Of a stretch of 64,000 nucleotides of DNA, positions 54,745 to 64,000 are shown in pieces. This DNA is from Thinopyrum elongatum. Its lineage: Eukaryota > Streptophyta > Magnoliopsida > Poales > Poaceae. A program made the position numbers and the translations under genes. Positions within the stretch are counted from its first letter, which is position 1; the number at the start of each line of letters is the position of its first letter. The stretch lies in the NCBI GenBank assembly GCA_011799875.1, contig CM022303.1:276220904-276284903 (forward strand), read 5' to 3'. Under the pieces are notes generated by a model, which saw nothing but the letters and a program-made list of their open reading frames with translations, searched no databases and was not told the DNA's origin.

Positions 54745-55105
54745 TTGCTCCTCACGGGCCAGCTGGCTCTTGAGGCCTGGGAAGCTTGCGAGGGTCCGGC
54801 ACCTCCTCTGTCAGGATCGCCTGACTCCGGGCCTCGTGAGCCGCCAGGACGCCCTGCATGTAGCGCTGGTGTGAGGCAGCCATGTTCAGTAGGCCGAACG
54901 GCATGCGGATGTAGCTGCGGGGTCAGCCCCCACTCCGTCCAATGCGTGATGACCAGTAGAGCTCCTGAGAAGCGACCCTGTTGAGACCTAGGATGTTGAC
55001 GCAGACACGCAGCTCGCTACCTGCATTGGGGGCAGCAGCTGCACTGAGTGGCACGGGACGGCGCTCGCCGCGCATGGCTCACGCCACCTGAAGCTCTTCG
55101 GTTGC
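54745..55105 (-). pseudogene. Collapsed reverse transcriptase relic, element F
   Basis: Reads ELRVCVNILGLNRVASQEL, then a stop, then RSYIRMPFGLLNMAASHQRY, followed by a Pro/Glu tail. The MPFGL form is closest to the canonical RT motif, so F preserves the ancestral spelling better than B or E. The first catalytic region is missing as in B and E. Confidence 0.6.
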
Positions 55106-55378
55106 CTTGGTGATGAACTCTTGAGCGCATGGCGCATCACGCCCTGCGCCCTGCTCACGGAAGCGTGCATTCAAGCACGCCTCCACATGGTGCTCGAACG
55201 CCTCCCTCGTGACGCTGGTCAGGTCAGAGGCCCTCTAGAGGAGAGCCCTCGAGCCCATCCTGAGGGGGGCACCGGGCGCGCCTTCCTATGTGAGGGGGAA
55301 GGGCTCCCCCGCAGCGGGCGCGGGGCCAAAGGCACTATCGTCGGACGCACCAGCCTCCTGGCAGCCCTTGGGGAGGAG

Positions 55379-57702
55379 CTACTTCTTCTTCTTGGGAATG
55401 GCCTCAGGAGGCCAAACTGCACCCTTTTCGTCAGAGTTCTCGGCTGCCATAGCCTGGTAGGCGCGCTCAAGGAAGCACGCCGCTGCCTTCTCGTCACAGG
55501 CGACCGTGATGATACCGCTGCTTCCTGGCATCTTGAGGACATTGTAGCCGTGGTGAGTCGCTGCCATGAACTTGGCGAGGTCTGGATACCCGAGGATGGC
55601 ACTGTACTGGAGGCAAACGTGGGCGACATCGAAGTCGATGAGCTCGGTGTGGTAGTTATCTCGCTGGCCAAAGGTGACAGGGAGGCGAATATGCCCTATG
55701 GGGGTGGTGGAGCCATCGGTCACCCATGAGAAAGGCTTGGTAGGGAGGAGCTGGTCGTATGGCACCTGGAGCATCTCGAACATCTCGGCGGAGAGAACAT
55801 TTAGCCCCGCGCCACCATCGATGAGTGTCTTGGTGACGAGGACGTTGCTCATGGTTGGTGAGCAGAGCATTGGGAGTGCGCCAGCGGTAGCTGAGCACTT
55901 GAGCTGGTCTGTAGAGTCAAAGGTGACGGCGTACTTGGACCACCTAAGGGGGCGCGACACCTCGAGCATGGGTAGGGCCGCGTTCACCTCACAAGCGAAC
56001 TGCTTGAAGATGCGATGGGAAGCGGGGGCCTGAGCGCCACCCAGGATGCAGGCAATGGCACGAGGCTCTTGGAAGCCCCCGGCCCCATCGTCTTGGCGGT
56101 GGTCATCGTTCCTCCTTGGCAGCGGTGGTAGTGAGGGGAGACCGGCGTTGCCCTGAGGACGAGCCTCACGAGGCTGGTCCCTCCAGGGGCCATCGCGAGG
56201 CTGGCCCCACCAGCGGTCCTCATGAGGTTGATCACGCCAGTCCTGGCGGGGGTCACGGTTGTGCCAGCGGCCGCCCCCGCGGCCTCCTCCATGGTTGTAG
56301 CCACGGTCGTTGCGCTCGGTACGGCGGCCAAAGTGCCCATCGTGGATTGCCCTGAGCTCTTGGTAGTCGTTGGTGTTGTGGCTGTGGACATTATGGAAGA
56401 CGCAAAACGGACAGTTGCCCTTGGAGGACTCGGGGTGGTCGCAACTGCGCTTCATCTCAGGTTCAGCCGTGAGCACAGCTGGGCCCTTGCGCTTCACGTC
56501 CTTAGCCTTGGCCTTCTTGTCTTCAGGATCGACCTCCGGAAGCTCCAGGAGGGAGAGGCGACCTTCCTCCACCCTCGCGCACTTGGTGGCCATGTTAAAC
56601 ATCTCCAGAGCCGAGCACAAATCCTCGTGCATGGTGAGCTCTTCCTTCATCTTGACATCCCGAACACCCTCAGAGAATGCCGTACTGATGGCCTCGTCCG
56701 ACACCTTCGGGATCTTGAGGCAAACATTGGTCGCAGGTCGCCAGCCCCGGGAGCGCGGTCGCGAGTGCCCTGGAAGTTGGCGATGAAGCGCTCGCGTAGC
56801 TCATCCCAGGAGGAGATCGACCCCACCGGAAGGTTCAGGAGCCAGGAGCGCTCGCCGTCCATGAGGGCCATGGGGAACCAGTTCGCCATGACCTTCTCGT
56901 TGCTGTTCACCGCCTCGATGCTCAGCTCATAGAGCTGGAGGAACTCGGTGGGGTCAGGGCTGCCGTCGTAGCATAGAGGCAGATCCGGCTTGAACTTGCC
57001 GGGCCAAACGACGTGGCGCAGCTCTGGGGTGAAAGCACGGCACCCTGCCGCATTCACCGGGACTATCCGCCGGGGAGGCGCCTGATCTTGATGCCCACGC
57101 GCGGCCGCCTCTGGCGGTGCGCGGTCTTGACGTGGCGGTGCTGGAAGCGCACGCGCTTCTCCTTGGGGCCGCTGCACCACCTGGCAGCTTTCTTCATCGC
57201 GGGCTGGCGCTCTGCGCGACGGGTCGCGCTGGGGAGCTTCACGCCTCTGCTCGGGGCCCTTGCCGTGCAACGGAGGGGGATGAGGTGCACCATGGGCCAC
57301 ATTGCCCACCTGGAACAGCGGAGGGAGAAGCGAATGAGACGGTGCAGGGGCTTCGCCAGCAGCGTTGACAAGCTCAGCGATGCGGGCGAGCCAGTCGTCG
57401 TAGAGGTCGTTGGCCGAACGATAGCGCAGAAGCTCACGCGCCATGAGCAGTGCAGACTGCACATTCACCAGCCCACGACGGCCGTGAGAAGGCGAAGTCG
57501 TGGCTAGAGTGGGTGACGGAGTCGTGGTGCGGCCGTCGCACCGCACGGACAGTGGCAGCGACGAGTCCTGCTGCGCGCGGGCAGCAGGGTCGATGGCGGC
57601 GTTAGCCACCGGGGAGGCAGAGCGGCGAGGGACGCCGTCGCCCATGGGCGCCCTCTGGGAGACATGAGCAGGCTCGGCACGAAGATGGCGAGCATCGGCC
57701 AT
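55379..57702 (-). pseudogene. Gag-protease, element F
   Basis: Gag starts at the ATG at 57702 (MADARHLRAEPAHVS). It has the core FKPDLPLCYDGSPDPTEFLQ and WFPMALMDGERSWLLNLPVG and keeps the Trp codon lost in B. A deletion of roughly 50-60 bases near 56733, relative to E (62076-62150), removes the KYIHRF segment and shifts the frame. A second long frame (56704-55379, 441 codons) then encodes the rest of gag, the zinc-knuckle-like CVFHNVHSHNTND, an Arg/Gly/Trp-rich region, and the protease with TKTLIDGGAGLNVLS. It ends PKKKK, before the RT relic. Apart from the deletion it is well kept for an old insertion. Confidence 0.75.
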
Positions 57703-57755
57703 AGGGACAGTGGAACCAGCAGCGGAGCGAACGGCAGAAGAGAAGCTTCGACACG

Positions 57756-57773
57756 CCCCTACCTGGAGTGCCA
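57756..57773 (-). other. Primer-binding site, element F
   Basis: cccctacctggagtgcca on the plus strand, two mismatches from tRNA-Arg(CCU), two bases from the LTR. Confidence 0.75.
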
Positions 57774-57775
57774 AA

Positions 57776-58650
57776 TGTCGGATTCAGGGCTCCGCAGACC
57801 CAAAGAATGTTCGAGCTCTGGGGCATGTGCGAAGAACTCAACATATCCTGCCAACCAGATGCGCCGCCCTACAGCCTAGCTCGAAGAACAGGGAAGAAGA
57901 TGGACACGGCAGTTTACCCAAGTTCGGGCCACCTTGCAGTGTAATACCCTACTCCTGCTTTGCGGTGGATTAGCCTCACGAGGGGCTGAGGATGAACTAG
58001 TACAGAGGATGAACAAGCTCATGAGGCTTGCTCTGGTGTGAGTGAGTTGTTCCGGGTCCGATCCCCCTCCTTCTATGGTGGTGGCTAACCTATATATAGT
58101 GGCCTCGGTCCTCTTCCGTAAAAACAAAGGCGGGAAGGGATTCGACAACGACCAATTTGAAAGGGGACAAGTAGTACATCTTATCTTGACGAAAGCTGGT
58201 CTTCGCCTGCAAAGCTTCTGGCCGTGACGCTGTGGTGGGCTCGGCGATGACATCCATCCTGCCATCCTGGCGGCCTTGGTCTCGTTGCACGGGAATGGAA
58301 ACCTTTGGGTGATTCCTCGGGACCCCGCGCTTGCGCTTGCCTCCTTAGCACCAAAGAGGAAACCTGCTGCTCTGCGCTCGCTGGCTCCCGCCTGGCCTTG
58401 GTCGTCATGGCTTGCGTCACCTCCACCTCATGAGGTGGGCATCTGCATAGAAATCTCCGCTCCTTAGGAGCCAGCCTAAGGAGGCCGCTCCCTCCGGAGG
58501 TCTTGACGTCGCCCACCTCGCGTGGCTTGGCCCCTCGCGAGGGTCTTGTCTTGAAGGTGTTGTAGATGGGCCATACCAGGCCGTCGATGGCGCCATGCCG
58601 TTGGCCGCAGGCAGGCAAGTCTGGGTACCCTGGTTCCCAGAATGCTGACA
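57776..58650 (-). repeat. Element F 5' LTR (875 bp)
   Basis: Runs from tgtcggattcagggctcc to cccagaatgctgaca, followed by the acagc duplication. Confidence 0.93.
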
Positions 58651-60095
58651 ACAGCCTCAATGTTCTGCGTCGGCAGGGCCCAGCCCCGCGCGTACCTCGA
58701 CCGCCGTTGGGGCGTCCGGATCACCAGGACGAGACCAAGGAGCGAGGGGCTATGTGACCAGTGAGGCCCCTGAGTCACGATGCTCAGGGGTCCCCCTTGA
58801 CGTACGAACGGACCTCATGAATGAGAAACGAGCTGTGGTACAAGGTAATCCGGAGTCCTCCATACCTTTGCTTGCCAGCTTTTGCCTAGGAGGGACGCGA
58901 GAAAAATAGGTAAGGTGGCGTGCACCAGGCGCGGCCTGGGCGTAGCCCCCATGCCCAGCCCTCTCGCGTGGGCCTCTCTAGGGGAAAGCCGTGAGGTGTT
59001 GCCGGGCGAAGAGCCAAAGGCTGTCCAGAGGGTGATGCGGCCATGGGGGCCACCCTCAGTTGTTTATTCACCAGCGCGGAGCATGGTGCTTCCACTCTTC
59101 CGTGGGCACAGCCGCTCCTCGCCCGTGTCGTCCGCCAGCGCGGAGCATGGGGCTTCCACTGGTACGTGGGCATAGTCACTCCTCGACTGTGTCGTCCGCC
59201 AGCGCGGAGCATGGGGCTTCCACTGGTGCATGGGTGGGAGTTCCCTCGGGGGGAGACTCCGGGTTGTGTACAGCCTTGTCCGGACACGTGGCTAGCACGG
59301 CCAGACTAGAGGAGGTGTATATGGGCACCCGTGAGCCAGCGCGGGACTCACGAGGCCCTACCTCAAGGTGGGTTGTGCCTGAATTTTGTTACGGGGTGCC
59401 TGTAAGAATCATGAAAGATGTTGAGGTGGCCTGCGCCAAGTGAATCTCTGGAGGACATCGCATGAGAAGGCCAAGCACCAACGACCCCAGGAGGTGACGT
59501 GAACGGGGCCGGCCTGCCAGACAGAGCTCAGCCGTTGGGTTTATCGACGCTGCAGGGACGGACCCGAGCACAGACTCCGTGCCCAGTCTTCTCATGCAAC
59601 AACCCTAAAGAAAGACAACCGGCACGCGGCTCCCGTGGCGGTGAAGCACCAGGTCGCGCGCCCTAACTCATCCACTCTCAATTAGCTCATGCGAGAACAA
59701 GGCACCAAGGACCACTGGAGGTGTCGTGCACGGGAGCTGGCCCGTGAGACAAAGCTCGGCCACTTGGGTTTAGCGATGCTGCAGGGACGAACCCGAGCAC
59801 AGACGCCATGCCAGTCCTTAATCATGAGGCGGTCGCGGGCGGGTTTGTGAGTGCGCACAATCTTCATGGTGGCAAAGCACCGGACATGCAGGTGACAATA
59901 TTAAGCAATTCATGAAAGGGCGAAGCCAGTTCTCATACATGCGCAAAATGATACAGGCTGCGGGAGCGGGCCCCGACAGCTCGAGGATAATGCAGCCCGA
60001 GGGGCGCCCTCAACTAAACAAACCAAAAAGTCACCTGGCATCGTTGTTGTAGAAGTGTTGGAGTAGCTGAAGACGCGTGCTACGGAGATTGCTCC
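58651..60095. other. Element E spacer, right of F
   Basis: Continues E with the second 158-bp unit (58651-58808) and sequence nearly parallel to 25210-26485 in B. No coding frame is supported. Confidence 0.65.
59071..59260 (+). repeat. Tandem 64-bp repeat x3, element E
   Basis: ccagcgcggagcatgg at 59071, 59135 and 59199, the same array as 25462-25650 in B. Confidence 0.85.
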
Positions 60096-60524
60096 TCAAG
60101 AGCCGGCTGGCTCCTGAGGCTCGGGAAGCTCTGGAGGCCCGGGAAGGTCGCGAGGGTCCGGCACCTCCTCTATCAGGACCTCCTGGCGCCGGACCTCGTG
60201 AGCCGCCAGGACGCCCTGCATGTAGCGCTGGTGCGAGGCAGCCACGTCCTGCAGGCCGAATGACATGCAGACGTAACTACGGGGGCAGCCCCCAGTCCAT
60301 CCAACGCGGGACGGCCAGAAGGGCTCCTGAGAAGCAACCCTGTTGAGACCTGGGATGTTGACGCAGACGCGCAGCTCGCTACCCATGTCAGGGGCGGCAG
60401 GATGATGCGGGGCGATGCTCGCCACGCATGGCTCGCGCCTCCTGAAGCTCCTCGATTGTCTTGGTGATGAACTCCTAAGCGCCTGGCTCCTTGCACCTTG
60501 CGCCTTGCTCACGGAGGCGCACAT
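60096..60524 (-). pseudogene. Collapsed reverse transcriptase relic, element E
   Basis: Open frame with ELRVCVNIPGLNRVASQE and RSYVCMSFGLQDVAASHQRY, the same abridged RT as in B and F, ending in a Pro/Glu-rich tail. Relative to B it has also lost a short Ala-rich stretch (after APHHPAAPD). Non-catalytic. Confidence 0.62.
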
Positions 60525-60691
60525 TGAAGCACGCCCCCACGTGGTGCCCGAACGCCTCCCTCGTGATGCTGGTTAGGTCAGAGGCCCTCCAGAGGAGAGC
60601 CCCCGAGCTCGTCCTGAGAGGGGCGCCAGGCGTGCCTTCCTATGCGAGAGCGAAAGGCGCCCCAGCAGTGGGCGCGAGACCTGAGGCTCGA

Positions 60692-61339
60692 TCATGAGGT
60701 GTGCCAGCCTCCTGACGGCCCTTGGGACGAGGTGCTTCTTCTTCTTGGGGATGGCCTCAGGAGGTCGAGCAGCACCCTCATCGTCTGAGTTCTCGACTGC
60801 CGCAGCCTGGTAAGCGCGCTCAAGGGAGCACACCGCAGCCTTCTCGTCGCAGGCGATCGTGATGATACTGCCGCTCCCTGGCATCTTGAGGACGTTGTAG
60901 CCGTGGTGCATTGCCGCCATGAACTTGGCGAGGGCCAGATACCCGAGGATGGCTTGTACGGGAGGCGAATACGGGCAACGTCGAAGTCGATGAGCTCGGT
61001 AAGGTAGTTGTCGCGCTGGCCGACGGTGAAAGGGAGGCGGATCTGCCCTATGGGGACTGTGGAGCCATCGGTCACTCCTGAGAAAGGCTTGGTGGGGAGG
61101 AGCTGGTCGTACGGCCCCTGGAGCATTTTGAACATCTCAACGGAGAGGACGTTGAGCCCCACGCCGCCATCGATGAGTGACTTGGTGACAAGGACGTTGC
61201 TGATGGTCGGCGAGCAGACCATCAGGAGCGCGCCAGCTGCGGCTGAACATTTGAGCTGGTCCATGGAGTCGAAGGTGATGGTGTACTTGGACCATCTGAG
61301 GGGGTGCGACGCCTCAAGCTTGGGGAGGGCCTCGTTCAC
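60692..61339 (-). pseudogene. Aspartic protease, element E
   Basis: Open frame with the active-site region TKSLIDGGVGLNVLS and PIGQIRLPFTVGQ. The ILGY segment that follows in B and F is broken here by a single-base loss near 60953, so the end (MAAMHHGYNVLKMPG) is in another frame running to 60573. It would cleave the gag polyprotein if intact. Confidence 0.68.
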
Positions 61340-61594
61340 CTCGTGAGCGAACTGCTTGAAGATGCGATGAGAAGCGGGGGCCTGAGCACCACCAAGGATG
61401 CAGGCGATCTCACATGGCTCCTGGAAGCCCCCAGCCCCATCATCTTGGCGGTTGTCGTCGTTCCTCCTTGGAGGCGGTGGCAGCGGAGGAAGGCCGCCAT
61501 TGCCCTAAGGACGCTCCTCGCGGGGCTGGTCATGCCAGGGGCCGTCGTGAGGCTGGCCCTGCTAGCGGTCCTCACGAGGCTAATCACGCCAGTC

Positions 61595-63112
61595 CTAGCG
61601 GGGGTCGCGGTTGTCCCAGCGGCCTCCGCCTCGGCCTCCTTCGCGGCCGTAGCCATGGTCGTTGCGCTCGGGACAGTGGCCGAGGCGCCCGTCGTGGATT
61701 GCCCTGAGCTCCTGGCAGTCATTGGTGTTGTGGCTGTGGACATTATGGAAGACGCAGAATGGACGGCTACCCTTGGAGGATTCGGGGTGGTCGCAGCCGC
61801 GCTTCATCTCAGGTTCTGCCGCGAGCACAGTCAGGCCCTTGCGCTTTACGTCCTTAGCCTTGGCCTTCTTGTCTTCAGGATCTGCCTTCGGAAGCTCCAA
61901 GAGGGAGAGGCGACCTTCCTCTGCCCTCGCGCACCTGGCCTCCAGGTTGAACATCTCCAGAGCCAAACACAAGTCCTCGTGTATGGCAAACTCTTCCTTC
62001 ATCTTGACGTCCTGGACGCCATCAGAGAACGCTGAGATGATGGCCTCGTCCGACACCTTGGGGATCTTGAGGCGAACGGTGTTGAAGCGATGTATGTACT
62101 TGTGCAAGGTCTCGCCCAGTTGCTGCTTTATGCGCCGCAGGTCGCCCGCTGCAGGAGCGCGGTTGCGGGTGCCCTGGAAGTTGGCGATGAAGCGCTCGCG
62201 GAGCTTGTCCCAGGAGGAGATTGACCCCACCGGAAGGTTTAGGAGCCAAGAGCGCACGCCGTCCTTGAGGGCCATGGGAAACCACTTCGCCATGATCTTG
62301 TTGTTGCCGTTCGGCACCTCGATGCTCAGCTCGTAGAGCTGGAGGAACTCAGCGGGGTCGGGGGTGCCGTCGTAGCGTGGAGGCAGATCCGGCTTGAACT
62401 TGCCGGGCCAGACGACGTGGCGCAGCTCTGGGGTGAAAGCACGGCACCCTGCCGCACTCACAAGGGCCAGCGGCTTGGGAGGAGCCTGATCTCGATGCCC
62501 ACACGCTGCCCCCTCTGGCGGTACATGGTCTTGGCATGGCGGTGCTAGAAGCGCACGCGCTTCTCCTTGGGGCCGCTGCACCACCTGGCAGCTTTCTTCA
62601 TCGCGCGCCGGCACTCTGCGCGGCGGGTCGCGCTGATGAGCTTCACGCCTTGGCTCAGGGCCCACGTCATGCAGAGGAGGAGGAGGAGGTGCGCCGTGAG
62701 CCACATCGCCCGCTAGGGACAGCAGAGGGCGAAGTGAACGAGCCGGTGCAGGGGCCTCGCCAGTGGCGTTGACGAGTTCGGTGATGCGGGCGAGCCAGTC
62801 GTCGTAGAGGTCGTTGGCCTGAGGATAGCGCAGAAGCTCGCGTGCCATGAGCAGCGCAGACTGCGCATTTGCTGGCCCACGACGGCCATGAGAAGACGAC
62901 GCCGTGGCTCGAGTGGGTGACGGAGTCGCGGTGCGGCCATCACGCTGCACGGAGGGTGGCAGCGACGAGTCCTGCTGTTCGCGGGCAGCAGCTTCGGTGG
63001 CGGCGTTAGCCATCGGGGAGGCAGAGCGGCGAGGGGCGCCGTTGCCCGTGGGTGCTGTCTGGGCAACACGAGCGGCCCGGCACTCGGCTCGAACACGGCG
63101 AGCGTCAGCCAT
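61595..63112 (-). CDS. Gag, element E, nearly intact
   Basis: From the ATG at 63112 (MADARRVRAECRAARVAQ) about 505 codons are open, the best gag in the window. The N-terminus is Pro/Ala/Arg-rich. The core reads FKPDLPPRYDGTPDPAEFLQ and WFPMALKDGVRSWLLNLPVG with SSWDKLRERFIANFQ, the W..L.G.A..W / F...F layout of plant retrotransposon gag. KYIHRFNTVRLKIPKVSDEA follows, then the nucleocapsid CVFHNVHSHNTNDC and an Arg/Gly-rich tail ending at a stop (61595) before the protease, which is in another frame. It would build the cytoplasmic particle. I chose this start because B, C and F all begin MADxRRV-like at the same distance from the primer site; the frame itself is open further upstream. Confidence 0.75.
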   Translation of the reverse strand: MADARRVRAECRAARVAQTAPTGNGAPRRSASPMANAATEAAAREQQDSSLPPSVQRDGRTATPSPTRATASSSHGRRGPANAQSALLMARELLRYPQANDLYDDWLARITELVNATGEAPAPARSLRPLLSLAGDVAHGAPPPPPLHDVGPEPRREAHQRDPPRRVPARDEESCQVVQRPQGEARALLAPPCQDHVPPEGAACGHRDQAPPKPLALVSAAGCRAFTPELRHVVWPGKFKPDLPPRYDGTPDPAEFLQLYELSIEVPNGNNKIMAKWFPMALKDGVRSWLLNLPVGSISSWDKLRERFIANFQGTRNRAPAAGDLRRIKQQLGETLHKYIHRFNTVRLKIPKVSDEAIISAFSDGVQDVKMKEEFAIHEDLCLALEMFNLEARCARAEEGRLSLLELPKADPEDKKAKAKDVKRKGLTVLAAEPEMKRGCDHPESSKGSRPFCVFHNVHSHNTNDCQELRAIHDGRLGHCPERNDHGYGREGGRGGGRWDNRDPR

Positions 63113-63164
63113 CAGAACGGCGAAACGGAGTTGGAGCGAGTGGTGGGAGAGAAGCTTCAACATG

Positions 63165-63182
63165 CCCCTACCTGGTGCGCCA
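63165..63182 (-). other. Primer-binding site, element E
   Basis: cccctacctggtgcgcca on the plus strand, one mismatch from tRNA-Arg(CCU). Confidence 0.8.
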
Positions 63183-63184
63183 AA

Positions 63185-64000
63185 TGTCGGATTCAGGGCT
63201 CCGTAGACCCGAAGAAGTTTCGAACTCTGGGGCATGTGCGAAGAACTCAACCTCTCCAGCTAACCAACACGACGCCCTACAGCCTAGCTCAATGAATAGG
63301 AAAGAAGATGGACACGGCAGTTTTACCCAGGTTCGGGCCACCTTGCGGTGTAAGACCCTACTCCTGCTTTGTGGTGGATTAGCCTCACGACGGTCTGAGG
63401 ATGAACTAGTACAGAGGATGAACAAGCTTGCGAGGCTCGCTCTGGTGAGAATGAGTCGACCCGGTGAGAATCAGTCGCCCTTCTATGGTGGTGGCTAACC
63501 TATATTTATAGCGGCCTCAGTCCTCTTCCCCGAAAACGAAGGCGGGAAGGGATACCACAACGGCTAATTTGAAAGGGGACAAGTAGTACATCTTATCCTG
63601 ATGACAGGTGGTCTTCTCCTGTAAAGCTCTGGTCGTGACGCTGCGGTGGGCTCGGCGATGACATCCGCCTTGTCGTCCTAGCGGTCTTGGTCTCGTTGCA
63701 CAGGAATGGAAACCTTTGGCTGATTCCTCGGGACCCCACGCCTGCGCTTGCTTCCTTAGCACCAAAGAGGAAACCTGCTTCCCTGCGCCCGCTGGCGCCT
63801 GCCTGGCATTGGTCATCATGGCTTGCGTCACCACAACCTCATGAGGTTGGGCACTTGCATAGGAATCTCCGCTCCTCAGGAGGCAGCCCAGAGGTGGCCG
63901 CTCCCTCAGGAGGTCTTGGCGTTGTCTGCCTCGTGAGGCTTGGCCCCTCGTGAGGGTCTTGTCTTGTTGGTGTTGTAGATGGACCGTACCAGGCCGTCGA
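63185..64000 (-). repeat. Element E 5' LTR, cut by the window edge
   Basis: Starts tgtcggattcagggctcc. From the 3' LTR length, about 60 bases should lie beyond 64000. Confidence 0.92.

Larger units (their letters stand above)
51404..58650 (-). mobile_element. Tat-like Gypsy element F, complete (7.2 kb), with B3-like antisense ORF
   Basis: Flanked by perfect acagc duplications (51399-51403, 58651-58655) inside E. Minus-strand order: 5' LTR 57776-58650, primer site, gag, protease, RT relic, spacer, B3-like antisense gene, polypurine tract, 3' LTR 51404-52279. The two LTRs differ at about 15 of the first ~175 bases by eye, so the insertion is not recent. It lacks the Transposase_28-type gene found in A, B, D and E. 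Confidence 0.93.
47110..64000 (-). mobile_element. Tat-like Gypsy element E (host of F), right end outside the window
   Basis: Inserted in the Angela LTR (left flank gattg, 47105-47109). On the minus strand: 5' LTR (63185 to the window edge), primer site, near-complete gag, protease, RT relic, repeat spacer (split by F), antisense two-exon gene, polypurine tract, 3' LTR. About 9.6 kb of E is in the window once F is removed, the same plan and length as B. The LTRs differ at about 12 of the first ~150 bases by eye. Confidence 0.9.

Overview
This window is plant nuclear DNA made entirely of nested transposable elements; I find no host gene with a credible complete structure. A Triticeae genome (wheat, Aegilops or barley type) is suggested by a BARE/Angela-type Copia LTR start at 46640, a CACTA end of the type common in wheat at 41227, and an LTR beginning TGATACGTCTCC on the minus strand at 5593. 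Family names are given only where the sequence supports them.

Layout. The outer unit is Tat-like Gypsy element C (minus strand; gag, primer-binding site and part of an LTR at 41228-42386). A CACTA transposon, CACTA1 (5594-9161 plus 41146-41227, left end outside the window), sits in C. CACTA1 was hit by a minus-strand Gypsy-type element with a tRNA-Asp primer site (1-5593) and by plus-strand Tat-like element A (9162-41145, TSD atcat/gtcat). A holds a 5'-truncated Tekay-type chromovirus (10616-16759), and its 3' LTR was split by minus-strand Tat-like element B (20829-40751, TSD gccgt/accat). B's 5' LTR was in turn split by a second CACTA element, CACTA2 (30376-40686, TSD gat/gat). On the right, C's LTR carries element D (42387 onward), D carries a Copia Angela/BARE LTR (46640-47109), that LTR carries element E (47110 to beyond 64000), and E carries complete element F (51404-58650, perfect TSD acagc).

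The six Tat-like elements (A-F) share LTRs of about 0.86-0.90 kb ending TGTCGG...CCGACA (or mutated forms) and a primer site complementary to the 3' end of tRNA-Arg(CCU). Where the internal region is visible (B, E, F) it encodes gag, an aspartic protease and a collapsed reverse transcriptase relic, so these copies look non-autonomous. A, B, D and E also carry a second gene on the opposite strand, next to the polypurine tract. It encodes a Transposase_28-type ('putative gypsy type transposon') domain followed by a coiled-coil exon, joined by a short GT-AG intron at the same codon phase in all four copies. In F the same antisense slot, behind the same upstream block plus a TATA box, holds a different open reading frame whose core resembles a plant B3 DNA-binding domain. 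That replacement is the most interesting observation here.

CACTA2 has no recognisable transposase. It carries an exon resembling the N-terminus of AKR2-type ankyrin proteins, a hairpin, and about 5.4 copies of a ~662-bp tandem repeat.
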